Positions 52,624 to 61,603 of a stretch of 64,000 bases of DNA are shown one piece after another. The DNA lies in the NCBI GenBank assembly GCA_902562135.1, contig CACESE010000004.1:1-64000 (forward strand), read 5' to 3'. A program made the translations under genes and the position numbers. Positions within the stretch are counted from its first letter, which is position 1. Each line of letters starts with the position of its first letter. This DNA is from an uncultured SAR86 cluster bacterium (GTDB lineage: Bacteria; Pseudomonadota; Gammaproteobacteria; Magnimaribacterales; AG-339-G14). The notes beneath the pieces were generated by a model. That model saw only the letters and a program-made list of their open reading frames with translations. It did no database searches and had not been told where the DNA came from.

Positions 52624-54177
52624 ATGTCTGAATCTTTTAAAGAGACATTAAATCTATTAAAAGACTCTGACCTTAGTGATTTTTCAAAATTTTCATTGAG
52701 AGGTATCGAAAAAGAATCATTAAGAGTTTTCGATAAAACTATCTCTTTAACTGATCATCCAACTTCTCTTGGTTCAACTTTGACAAATCGATACATTACT
52801 ACTGATTTTTCTGAAGCCTTACTGGAATTAATTACGAATAAAAAAAATTCAATTGACGAATCCTTAAGCGAATTAGAGGATGTTTTAAACTTTGTCTTTA
52901 AAAATTGTTCAGAAACTATCTGGCCAAGTAGCGTCCCTTGCACGATTGAAGATGAAAATAAAATTAGAATCGCAGAATATGGCTCTTCAAATTCAGGCCT
53001 ATTGAAAAACCTTTATAGAAAAGGTCTCAGCGAAAGATATGGCAGCATGATGCAGTGTGTTTCTGGAATTCATTACAATTTCTCTCTAAACGATGAGTTT
53101 TTTTTGAAATTAGCTCCTCAAAATACTTCACTTCAAGAATTCAAGAATGAATCTTACTTAAGTCTAGTTAGAAACTTTAGAAGAAACGCTTGGTTATTAC
53201 TCTACCTTTTTGGCGCCAGTCCAATTGTTCCAAAATCCTTCATAGCTGGTAGAAAAAACTTTCTTCAAAACTTAAATGATCAAGATTTTTATTTAGAGAA
53301 CGCAACTTGTTTAAGAATGAGTGAATTAGGTTATATGTCAAATGCTCAGGACAACCTATTCATTGCGTACAACAATTTAGACGAATATGTTGAAAATCTT
53401 CTTTATGCGCTTAAGGAAAAATTTCCAAGATATGAGCAAATCGGAATTGAAAAAGAAGGAGAATTCATTCAAATAAATGATTCAATTATTCAAATAGAAA
53501 ACGAATACTACAGTTCTATAAGACCAAAACGCATTGTAGGCTCTGGTGAAAGACCAATAAACGCGCTCAAAGAAAAAGGCATTGAATATGTTGAAGTAAG
53601 ATGTATGGACAATAATCCTTTCGAGCCACTTGGTATTTCAGCTGAGACAAGTCATTTCTTAGAAGCTTACTTGATGACATGTTTAGCAGACGAAAATAAA
53701 TTTGCGTCTAAAGAAGAGATAGTTGAAATTCAAACCAACTGGCAAAATGTAGTGAAAGATGGAAGAAATCCAGATCTAAATATTTTGGTAAATGGTAAAG
53801 AAATAAATATCAGAGATGCTGCAAATTCAATTCTCGAAAAAATAAAAATTTTTAATTCTTCAATTACAGATGAAGCTGATAATCTCAAAACTAATATAAC
53901 CAACTCAATTGCACTTCAAGAAAAGAAAATTGAGAATTCTGACCTTACCCCATCTGGCAAAATTATAAAAATCATGAAAGATAACGATATGACTTGGACA
54001 GATTTCAATTTAGAGCTCTACGAAGAGCACAAAAGATATTTTTCAAGCTTAACTAAAAATTTGTCTTATTTGGAAGAAGAAGTAAAAACTTCACTAGTTA
54101 AATTCAATGAATTAGAAAAAGAAGAAGAAATTCCATTTGCAGATTTTTTAAAAAACTATTTAAATGCATTAAATTAA
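52624..54177 (+). CDS. gshA: Glutamate-cysteine ligase
   Basis: LRGIEKESLRVF, SGIHYNFSLND, YVEVRCMDNNPFEPLGI; 517 aa. Confidence 0.95.
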   Translation: MSESFKETLNLLKDSDLSDFSKFSLRGIEKESLRVFDKTISLTDHPTSLGSTLTNRYITTDFSEALLELITNKKNSIDESLSELEDVLNFVFKNCSETIWPSSVPCTIEDENKIRIAEYGSSNSGLLKNLYRKGLSERYGSMMQCVSGIHYNFSLNDEFFLKLAPQNTSLQEFKNESYLSLVRNFRRNAWLLLYLFGASPIVPKSFIAGRKNFLQNLNDQDFYLENATCLRMSELGYMSNAQDNLFIAYNNLDEYVENLLYALKEKFPRYEQIGIEKEGEFIQINDSIIQIENEYYSSIRPKRIVGSGERPINALKEKGIEYVEVRCMDNNPFEPLGISAETSHFLEAYLMTCLADENKFASKEEIVEIQTNWQNVVKDGRNPDLNILVNGKEINIRDAANSILEKIKIFNSSITDEADNLKTNITNSIALQEKKIENSDLTPSGKIIKIMKDNDMTWTDFNLELYEEHKRYFSSLTKNLSYLEEEVKTSLVKFNELEKEEEIPFADFLKNYLNALN

Positions 54178-54189
54178 TTTAGGAGAAAT

Positions 54190-55161
54190 ATGAAAGCGTT
54201 TGTATGTAGAGAATTCGGGCCTGTTGATTCTCATAAAGTTGAAGAAATAGAGGATCCAAGAGCAGAACCAGGGATGGTAATTATTGATGTCAAAGCCGCT
54301 GGAGTGAGTTTTCCAGATGTATTAATTATTCAAGGCAAATATCAATTCCAACCACCCTTTCCATTTTCTCCTGGCGGTGAAGTCGCTGGAGTAATCTCTG
54401 AGGTAGGAGAAGGCGTTACTGAATGGAAAGAAGGCGATCGAGTAATTGCAATGATCGGTAATGGCGGAATTGCGGAGAAAGTTTCTGCTTTTGCAGGAAC
54501 TTTAATGACGTTGCCCGAGACTATGGATTTTAAAGACGGAGCCGCTTTCCCCCTCAACTATGGAACAACTTACTACGCCCTAAAACAAAGAGGTAAATTA
54601 AAGGAAGGCGAAACACTTTTGGTCACTGGCGCTGGAGGAGGCGTTGGAACTACAGCAATAGAAATCGGTAAAGCGATGGGGGCTAGAGTTATTGCCGCTG
54701 CAAGTAATCAAGAAAAATTAGATATAGCAAAAAGGTTGGGTGCCGACGAAGTTATTAACTATGGCGACGGAGAGTTGAAGGAAAAGGTAAAAGCTCTGAC
54801 TGATGGTTTAGGAGCTGATGTTATTTACGACGCCGTTGGTGGTGACATCTTTTTACAATGCATGAGATGTATTAATTGGGACGGCAGAGTCCTTGTCATT
54901 GGTTTTCCTGCAGGAATTCCAAAAGTTCCAACAAACCTTGCTTTATTAAAAGGATGTTCAATTGTTGGTGTTTTTTGGGGAAGTTTTACCGGCAGAGAGC
55001 CAGAAGAAAATACAAAGAATTTTCAGGAACTTTTCGCTCTACATGCAGAAGGTAAAATAAAACCAGAAATCACTAAAAGCTATACGTTAGGCAATGCGGT
55101 TGAGGCAATAAAGTCTTTAGAGGACAGGACCGCTACTGGAAAAGTAGTTATAGAAATATAA
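54190..55161 (+). CDS. NADPH:quinone oxidoreductase family protein (MDR)
   Basis: GVSFPDVLIIQGKYQFQPPFPFSPGGEVAGVI; LLVTGAGGGVGTTAIEIGKAMGARVIAAASNQEKLDIAKRLGADEVINY. Confidence 0.92.
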   Translation: MKAFVCREFGPVDSHKVEEIEDPRAEPGMVIIDVKAAGVSFPDVLIIQGKYQFQPPFPFSPGGEVAGVISEVGEGVTEWKEGDRVIAMIGNGGIAEKVSAFAGTLMTLPETMDFKDGAAFPLNYGTTYYALKQRGKLKEGETLLVTGAGGGVGTTAIEIGKAMGARVIAAASNQEKLDIAKRLGADEVINYGDGELKEKVKALTDGLGADVIYDAVGGDIFLQCMRCINWDGRVLVIGFPAGIPKVPTNLALLKGCSIVGVFWGSFTGREPEENTKNFQELFALHAEGKIKPEITKSYTLGNAVEAIKSLEDRTATGKVVIEI

Positions 55162-55195
55162 AAAATAAGGAGGCAAAAGCCCCCTTATTTTTTAA
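55162..55195. terminator. Bidirectional intrinsic terminator (one stem mismatch)
   Basis: AAAAAATAAGGaGGC-AAAAG-CCCCCTTATTTTTT. Confidence 0.88.
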
Positions 55196-55201
55196 AAGAT
55201 T

Positions 55202-55621
55202 TTAATTTTCTTTCGGAGCTGGCGCAGTCCACATTCCCCCGATCAAGCCGATAAGAATTGCTACGTAAAAGACTATTCCTAAAGGATCTGATGGGATCAT
55301 AGATCCATTTACATAACCTGTGGCTCCAACGTTATCAACGAAATTTTGCATTCCGCCTGTAAGTTCGAGGCCCGATTCTGAAGCTGCATAAGCCCAATTA
55401 TTTACTGCAGAAGTAACATTCCCATAAGTATTTGCATTGAAAGCTACAACACATAAAGAAATTATAGAATGCATAACTTTCCCAAAAGTATTAACTCCAT
55501 ACAAATTCGCATTAGTGACGCCTCTGAACATCATCCATAAAAGAAGGATATTTCCGATAAAAAAGATGGCGTTCATTTGTAAAAATCCAATATATGATGA
55601 ATTTAAAGCCGCTAGTTCCAT
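55202..55621 (-). CDS. Small ~3-TM membrane protein, paralog B of a tandem pair
   Basis: YIGFLQMNAIFFIGNILLLWMMFRGVTNANLYG...MQNFVDNVGATGYVNGSMIPSDPLGIVFYVAILIGLIGGMW. Confidence 0.75.
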   Translation of the reverse strand: MELAALNSSYIGFLQMNAIFFIGNILLLWMMFRGVTNANLYGVNTFGKVMHSIISLCVVAFNANTYGNVTSAVNNWAYAASESGLELTGGMQNFVDNVGATGYVNGSMIPSDPLGIVFYVAILIGLIGGMWTAPAPKEN

Positions 55622-55632
55622 TTTTTCTTCTC

Positions 55633-56049
55633 CTAATTATTTTTAGGGCCCCAAATAAGGCCTAAAATCATTAATAAAACGATAATCAAAAATGCCATAC
55701 CTAAAGGCGTTGGCATTGCCGATCCATCTATATTCCCTACATAATCTATGAAGCCTTGAGCATTTTCTGGATTGCTCATATTGTCAATTCCAAAATCTGT
55801 GATGGCTTCCGAAGCGTTTCGCCAAGGAACAGTCGCTAAAGTAAATTGAATCCAAGAACCTGCAACGACACATAAACCAAATCCTGTGGATAAAAGTTTA
55901 GTGACAATATTTGATTCTGAATTTTCTCTTGTCATATTAGCTACTCTTAAGGCTAGCCAAATTGCAATTATTGTTCCAATAAATGACATTGCGCTGATTA
56001 AGTAACCCATTTGGAAAAAACTCCATATAAGTTGTTCGGTTTCACTCAT
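55633..56049 (-). CDS. Small ~3-TM membrane protein, paralog A of a tandem pair
   Basis: SFFQMGYLISAMSFIGTIIAIWLALRVANMTREN...AQGFIDYVGNIDGSAMPTPLGMAFLIIVLLMILGLIWGP. Confidence 0.75.
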   Translation of the reverse strand: MSETEQLIWSFFQMGYLISAMSFIGTIIAIWLALRVANMTRENSESNIVTKLLSTGFGLCVVAGSWIQFTLATVPWRNASEAITDFGIDNMSNPENAQGFIDYVGNIDGSAMPTPLGMAFLIIVLLMILGLIWGPKNN

Positions 56050-56059
56050 TTTTCTCTCC

Positions 56060-56094
56060 TAAAAAAATTAAAAATATTGAGAATAAATCTCAAT
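56060..56094 (-). terminator. Candidate intrinsic terminator/leader hairpin on minus strand
   Basis: Minus strand ATTGAGA-tttat-TCTCAAT-ATTTTTAATTTTTTT, between sco and the paralog pair. Confidence 0.5.
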
Positions 56095-56147
56095 TCCTAG
56101 AATTAAAATAAAACATCAAACAAGTAATTTCAACAAAAATTAGTCGA

Positions 56148-56798
56148 CTATCTTGCGAACGTTATGAGACTTTTTAGAGCTTTAGCTAGATTATCTGGGT
56201 TGTGTGGACTTTTAAAAAAACCAAAATATTTGCCATCAGGACTGATCAAAGCCAAATTCATGCTGTGATCCATGTCGTAATTATTTTCCTCAGAATTTAA
56301 AACTGGCACGAAAGGCAAAGTCAAGTTAGTAGCCAGTTTATAAATTTCATCTATGCCTCCTGAGACTCCAATGAAATCTGAATTAAAAGCCTTTGCGTAA
56401 TTTAGTATAGATTCTGGAGAGTCTCGATCGGGATCGACAGAGACGATAGTGAAATTAATTTCTGAAAGTAAATCTGGGGCTTCGGATTCTAGGATTTTTG
56501 CAGTTTTTGTCATTTGATTCATAGTCATTGGACACATATCTGGGCAAGAGGCAAACCCCATAAAAATTAAATTCCATTTATCTTGCAAATTCTCATTAGT
56601 GAAAGCTTCCGTACCTGAAGCTAAATTAAAACTACTCAACTCTCTTTTGGTGTTCAATTTGTAAAATTTTAAAAGTTTGTATTGATCTGCTGTCAGTTCT
56701 TTTTCAGTGACCGTGTCATAAACAAACAAACCAATTACCATTGAGATTATGGCCAAACAAGAGATAACAGTGTATTTAATATTGTTACTTTGACTCAT
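56148..56798 (-). CDS. SCO1/SenC family copper chaperone
   Basis: MGFASCPDMCPMTMNQM (CxxxC) and distal His in YDMDHSMNLALISPDG. Confidence 0.93.
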   Translation of the reverse strand: MSQSNNIKYTVISCLAIISMVIGLFVYDTVTEKELTADQYKLLKFYKLNTKRELSSFNLASGTEAFTNENLQDKWNLIFMGFASCPDMCPMTMNQMTKTAKILESEAPDLLSEINFTIVSVDPDRDSPESILNYAKAFNSDFIGVSGGIDEIYKLATNLTLPFVPVLNSEENNYDMDHSMNLALISPDGKYFGFFKSPHNPDNLAKALKSLITFAR

Positions 56799-56800
56799 TT

Positions 56801-57688
56801 TTAAAAAAAGATTCTATCTAAAGGCATCGCAATAAACAAAACTGTTAGATATATTATTGAATAAAGAAAAAATGGAATAGCTTTTTTATTGACTTCGTCA
56901 AACTTCAAAGAAATAGCTAGGTAAATCAAAATTCCTCCTAAAAATGAAGACACAGCCAAATAAAAAACTCCTAAATAGCCAGTTGCAAAAGGCAGCCAAG
57001 ATACAGCTAGTAATAAAAATGAGTAAAGTAAAATTTGAGTCTTAGTGTACGGTATGCCCTTAACGACTGGCATCATAGGGACTCCAGCGTTTTCATAATC
57101 TTCTTTTCTATCTATTGCAAGCGCCCAAAAATGTGGCGGAGTCCAGACGAATACAATCAAGACTAAAAGCAATGGCAAAGAATCAATAGATCCAGTAACG
57201 GAGACCCAACCAAGCAAGGGAGGCATTGCTCCAGCTAAACCGCCAATGACGATGTTTTGTGTTCCTGTGTACTTTAGAATTTTTGTATAAAAGAAAGCAT
57301 AAAAAACCCAAGTCCAAAAAGTTAAAAACCAAGACAAAAAATTATTAAAAGTTAACAAAATTAAAGACCCAACAGTTAAAAGCGAAAATGCAAATACGAT
57401 CGCATTTATCGTAGGAATAGCATTTTGTACTAAAGGACGTCTGCTTGTTCGTTTCATTTTGCTGTCAATCGAGACATCCAAGATTTGATTAGTAGCTGCA
57501 CTAGATGCAGCAATCATGCCAATGCCGATGATGCCAGTCGTCACTTGCATAAGATTTGATGAAAAACCCTCTGCCAAAAACATCGAAGTGGCAGCAGTCA
57601 AAACTAAAAGGTAAATTATGCTGGGCTTAGTTAATTCCAAATAAGCATTAAGATTTGATTTGGAATATTTAAGGCTATCTGTTGACAT
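56801..57688 (-). CDS. ctaB: Protoheme IX farnesyltransferase (haem O synthase)
   Basis: AYLELTKPSIIYLLVLTA, NQILDVSIDSKMKRTSRRPL, VWTPPHFWALAIDRKEDYENAGVPMMPVVKG. Confidence 0.96.
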   Translation of the reverse strand: MSTDSLKYSKSNLNAYLELTKPSIIYLLVLTAATSMFLAEGFSSNLMQVTTGIIGIGMIAASSAATNQILDVSIDSKMKRTSRRPLVQNAIPTINAIVFAFSLLTVGSLILLTFNNFLSWFLTFWTWVFYAFFYTKILKYTGTQNIVIGGLAGAMPPLLGWVSVTGSIDSLPLLLVLIVFVWTPPHFWALAIDRKEDYENAGVPMMPVVKGIPYTKTQILLYSFLLLAVSWLPFATGYLGVFYLAVSSFLGGILIYLAISLKFDEVNKKAIPFFLYSIIYLTVLFIAMPLDRIFF

Positions 57689-58673
57689 TGATCTTTAGTC
57701 TAAAGTAAGAAATTGCTAATAATAAAAATAAAGCTCCTAAATTATGAGCGATTGCTACGTATAAGGGAAGGCGGTAAATTATATTTGAAACGCCTAAGAG
57801 TAATTGTAAGAAAAGGAAAAAGCTTAAAATTCCAGAATATTTTTTTAAATTTTCTTTATAAAATGAAGCTATGAGGGCAATAAAGTAAAAAGTCACTATC
57901 AAAGCGCCTAATCTGTGCACTAAGTGGATAGCAGTCCTGGATTGATGATCAAGCTTACCGCCTAAGTAGTCAGGTCCAATACTTTGCATAAAATTAAATC
58001 CCATTTGAAAATTTGTGTCAGGAAGAATTTGTCCCTGACAAAGCGGAAAGTCTGGACACGCAAAAGCCGCATAATTGGAACTAAGCCATACACCTAAAAT
58101 TATTTGCACTATTAATACGGGAAAAGCAAAGTTCAGTAACCCATAAGTATTTTTATTGACTGAAATAGGTTCACTTGATCCTGTATCTAGATCTTTAAGT
58201 TTCATCCAAGTCAGAAATAGAAGAGTTGTGGTTGCAAAACCTCCAAGCAAGTGCAAAGTGACTACTTGAGGCCAAAGCTTCAAACTAACTGTCAAATAAC
58301 CAAAAGTCGATTGACATAAAACTAAAACTACTAGGGAACCTGTTAGCTTTGTTACTAATGAATTGAAAGGTTTTAGATATAAAGACATCGCGAAAAGCCC
58401 AATAATTAATAACCCTAAAAAACCAGCAAAATATCTATGAACAACTTCAGGTATTGCTTTTTCAATTTCAAATTTTCTTTCAGGATACAATTCATTTGCT
58501 TGCGCGATTTCAGCTTCAGTCATTGGAAAAATTGCAAAACCATAGCAACCAGGCCAATCTGGACAACCTAATCCGGCATCAACTAATCTAGTCCAAGCGC
58601 CTAAACTGACGACTCCAAAAGCTAAGAAAACTCCTAGAAAAGCGACGATCTTTATTTTTTTTAAACTAACCAA
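57675..58673 (-). CDS. ctaA: Haem A synthase (CtaA/Cox15)
   Basis: LGAWTRLVDAGLGCPDWPGCYG, EVVHRYFAGFLGLL, IHLVHRLGALIVTFYF. Confidence 0.95.
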   Translation of the reverse strand: MVSLKKIKIVAFLGVFLAFGVVSLGAWTRLVDAGLGCPDWPGCYGFAIFPMTEAEIAQANELYPERKFEIEKAIPEVVHRYFAGFLGLLIIGLFAMSLYLKPFNSLVTKLTGSLVVLVLCQSTFGYLTVSLKLWPQVVTLHLLGGFATTTLLFLTWMKLKDLDTGSSEPISVNKNTYGLLNFAFPVLIVQIILGVWLSSNYAAFACPDFPLCQGQILPDTNFQMGFNFMQSIGPDYLGGKLDHQSRTAIHLVHRLGALIVTFYFIALIASFYKENLKKYSGILSFFLFLQLLLGVSNIIYRLPLYVAIAHNLGALFLLLAISYFRLKINVNR

Positions 58674-59253
58674 TTTTTGATGCCCTTAGTAATTTTTTTA
58701 AATCTGCTAACAATTTTTTTCCATCTATGTTGCCAGAGTAATAAAGAATCACATTGCCCAGTGGATCGGCCACAAAAATATTAGGCGACTCAAAGAGATC
58801 TACTTGAGATTCTCTAAATTTGTTTTCTAATAAATCAAGATCTTTTATGGTTATAAAATTTAAGTCTTCATAATTAGAAACTAGACCTGGCTGCACAAGA
58901 TTTAAACCAGATGCAGTGGAAGCGACATATCTTTTGAACCTACCTTGTTCCCTCGCTAACAAAATATTTACTTGCCTCGCAATGTAAATTGTTTCAAGAC
59001 AAGCTTCGTCACATTTATCTTTTATGAAAGTAATTAACATCCACTTCCTTTCCATACTGTCGATGTCTAGGTATTGATAATCTAACTCAAGGTCAAGTTC
59101 TCCTAAATAAAGACTGGGCTCAAGGAGATCGCCATAATTGACTTTGGCTTTCGGCCCAAAACCTAAATAATACCAAGCAGTACTAAGCGTGATGACCAAT
59201 ATTGGAGTCATAAATATTGTTAAAGCAATGTAAAAGCCTCGGTTCTGACTCAT
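58666..59253 (-). CDS. Membrane-anchored thioredoxin-fold, SCO-like oxidase-assembly candidate
   Basis: N-terminal TM; WMLITFIKDKCDEACLETIYIARQ carries CxxxC; IFVADPLGNVILYYSG. Confidence 0.65.
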   Translation of the reverse strand: MSQNRGFYIALTIFMTPILVITLSTAWYYLGFGPKAKVNYGDLLEPSLYLGELDLELDYQYLDIDSMERKWMLITFIKDKCDEACLETIYIARQVNILLAREQGRFKRYVASTASGLNLVQPGLVSNYEDLNFITIKDLDLLENKFRESQVDLFESPNIFVADPLGNVILYYSGNIDGKKLLADLKKLLRASKIG

Positions 59254-59945
59254 TTACTTTTTCCTCTAAAAAGATAAACAAATACGCCTAATACTATTAC
59301 CAATGAAAGTCCAAACCATTGAGCGGCGTAACCAAAATGTCTATATGAAGATAAATTAATGGGCTTCCAAATTGACGTGAAAGCAGCTGGAGAAAGATCC
59401 GATAATTCCAAGACAAATGGCTTAAAATTTATTCCTACAATTTCTTCCATCTCTTTTATTGCCAAGGACTGAATAAGAAAAAAGTTATCATCTAACTTTA
59501 GGGTTGTGTCATTACTCAGAGTTAAGCCACTTGAAGCTGGTCTCAAGGTACCTACAATAGACATAATCTCATTCGGCGTTTCTATTTTCATAAAGTTTTG
59601 TCTGTCTTGCATTTCAACCCATCCTCTCGAAACTATAATCGCTGAGCCGTCTTCTAATTCAAACGGACTTAAAACCACCACACCAGGTTTGCCGTCGTAA
59701 ATCTTGTTATCTAAATAAAAAAGATTTTGTAAAAATCTACCTCTAATGGAAATATTACGGTACAGATTAATTTTCGAATCGAGATTATAGGTTATTTCTT
59801 CTACCGGATAGGATTGCTGAAAGGAAAAAGTATTTTCTAATTCCCTTTTTTCATATCCCCTATTTATTTGCCAAATGCCAAGAGATAATGTCAATAAAAA
59901 TAAAGCAAAGAAAGTAGTTAGTGCTGCCGATCTTACTTTACTCAT
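59250..59945 (-). CDS. SURF1 family cytochrome oxidase assembly protein
   Basis: LGIWQINRGYEKRELE; PGVVVLSPFELEDGSAIIVSRGWVEMQDR; C-terminal TM HFGYAAQWFGLSLVIVLG. Confidence 0.93.
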   Translation of the reverse strand: MSKVRSAALTTFFALFLLTLSLGIWQINRGYEKRELENTFSFQQSYPVEEITYNLDSKINLYRNISIRGRFLQNLFYLDNKIYDGKPGVVVLSPFELEDGSAIIVSRGWVEMQDRQNFMKIETPNEIMSIVGTLRPASSGLTLSNDTTLKLDDNFFLIQSLAIKEMEEIVGINFKPFVLELSDLSPAAFTSIWKPINLSSYRHFGYAAQWFGLSLVIVLGVFVYLFRGKSK

Positions 59946-59966
59946 AATTAAACTATACTACCTACC

Positions 59967-60176
59967 ATGATTTTCAAAATAATAATCGTCATCCTTGCAG
60001 CTTCAATGTTGATAAGTCTATTTTCAAGCGCATTTTTTTTATTCAGAGATAAAGGTTCGACATCAAGAGCTTTCTATTCCCTAAGAGTCAGAGTTGCCAT
60101 TGCTTTGCTTTTATTAGCCACGATTGCTGTTGGGATTTCTACAGGGAATTTGGAAGTCGGAGCGCCTTGGGGCTAA
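59967..60176 (+). CDS. DUF2909-like twin-TM protein
   Basis: 69 aa, two TM; SLFSSAFFLFRDKGSTSRAFYSLRVRVAIALLLLATIAVGI; embedded in oxidase locus on opposite strand. Confidence 0.8.
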   Translation: MIFKIIIVILAASMLISLFSSAFFLFRDKGSTSRAFYSLRVRVAIALLLLATIAVGISTGNLEVGAPWG

Positions 60177-61075
60177 AAAACATATACAACGAGCACCAAG
60201 AGTATCCAAACTACATCCACAAAATGCCAGTACCATGACCCTGCTGCTAAGCCAAAGTGGTCATGTTCACTAAAAGCCCCTCTGAAACCTCTTATCGTCA
60301 TAATTGTGAGAATGATCGCTCCCAAGCAGACATGAAATCCATGAAATCCCGTCATCAAAAAGAAAGTCGTGCCATAGATTCCTGCACCTAGAGTTAGTCC
60401 CATGTGAGCATAAGCCTCATAATATTCGACACTTTGTAGAACTACAAAAATATATCCCAGAGTTAAAGTCACAACCATCCAGAGCTTAAAGGCTTTACGA
60501 TTATCTTTCTTTAGAGCAGCCTCAGCTAGAGCAATTGTTCCGCTCGAAGTGACTAAGCACAACGTGTTCCAAAAAGGGAGCCAAGTATGTATTTTTGAAA
60601 TATGGGGAATTGACATGTTGTGGTGTGCTCCTGGAAATCTTTCATTATCAGGAGTTTCCATCAAAGGCCAACTAGCTTCAAAACCAGGCCATAAAATATT
60701 TGTAATTCCTTTTTCTCCTTCGCCCCCAAGCCAAGGAACCGCAAAGATTCTTACATATCCCAATGCCAAAAAGAAGGCAAAGAAAAACATGACTTCAGAA
60801 AATATAAACCAAGACATTCCATGCACAAAAGATGTGTTCAATTGATCACTGTACATTCCAGAATCATTTTCTTTAATTACTTCAGAGAACCAAAAAAACA
60901 TGGTCCCCCACATCATTAAGAAACTTGATATCAAAATCCAATGTGAGTAAGAATCTTCTTTCCCGAGATCATTTATTGTATATCCAGCTCCATATACAAA
61001 GAGTAGTAGTGAAAGAGCCATAAAGATTGGCAATCTACTGCTAGCCGGAACGTAATATGAAGATTCAGAACTCAT
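60173..61075 (-). CDS. ctaE: Cytochrome c oxidase subunit III
   Basis: SEVMFFFAFFLALGYVR, TGFHGFHVCLGAIILTIMTIRGF, YWHFVDVVWILLVLVVYVF. Confidence 0.96.
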   Translation of the reverse strand: MSSESSYYVPASSRLPIFMALSLLLFVYGAGYTINDLGKEDSYSHWILISSFLMMWGTMFFWFSEVIKENDSGMYSDQLNTSFVHGMSWFIFSEVMFFFAFFLALGYVRIFAVPWLGGEGEKGITNILWPGFEASWPLMETPDNERFPGAHHNMSIPHISKIHTWLPFWNTLCLVTSSGTIALAEAALKKDNRKAFKLWMVVTLTLGYIFVVLQSVEYYEAYAHMGLTLGAGIYGTTFFLMTGFHGFHVCLGAIILTIMTIRGFRGAFSEHDHFGLAAGSWYWHFVDVVWILLVLVVYVF

Positions 61076-61599
61076 TATTTATATGCAAATTGTTCAGTAA
61101 CGTCAAACAAAGTATACCCTAAAGCCAAAGAAGAAATGTCGTCTGGAATTTCAGGATCTATTATAAATTTTACTGGAATTGTTATGGATTCTCCTGCAGC
61201 TAAGTACTGTTGCTCGAAACAAAAACATTCTGTTTTATGAAAGTATTTTGCTCCTCTTCCCGGAGAAACACTGGGAATAGCTTGAGCCACCATAGGCTCC
61301 AATGTTGTATTAGTAAAAGTGAAATTCATTAAATAATCTTTACCGGTTTCTATTTGCATTTGAGGGGAGTCAGCTTTGAAACTCCAAGGCATATTTTTAT
61401 TATTTAAAGTAACAAAAGTTACCTTCATGCTTCGAGATTGTAGTTCTTCATCATAAGAGACGAAGGTAGGACCAGATACTTTTCCGTTTAATCCGGTGAT
61501 ATCACAGAAAATATCGTAAAGCGGAACTAAAGCGAAACCAAAGCCAAACATTCCAAATGTAAGAAGCAACAAGCGAAATACATTTTTTGTTTGGCCCAT
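61075..61599 (-). CDS. ctaG: Cytochrome c oxidase assembly protein CtaG/Cox11
   Basis: VPLYDIFCDITGLNGK; FHKTECFCFEQQ (CxC copper motif); DPEIPDDISSLALGYTLFD. Confidence 0.95.
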   Translation of the reverse strand: MGQTKNVFRLLLLTFGMFGFGFALVPLYDIFCDITGLNGKVSGPTFVSYDEELQSRSMKVTFVTLNNKNMPWSFKADSPQMQIETGKDYLMNFTFTNTTLEPMVAQAIPSVSPGRGAKYFHKTECFCFEQQYLAAGESITIPVKFIIDPEIPDDISSLALGYTLFDVTEQFAYK

Positions 61600-61603
61600 C
61601 TTT

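Noticed and set aside
54190-55161. Two MDR oxidoreductases (42909 and 54190) as a recent duplication
   Set aside because: Only the general Rossmann/MDR motifs are shared; overall sequences are clearly different subfamilies.
60549-60845. 98-aa + strand ORF inside cytochrome oxidase subunit III
   Set aside because: Antisense to a conserved gene; no motif.
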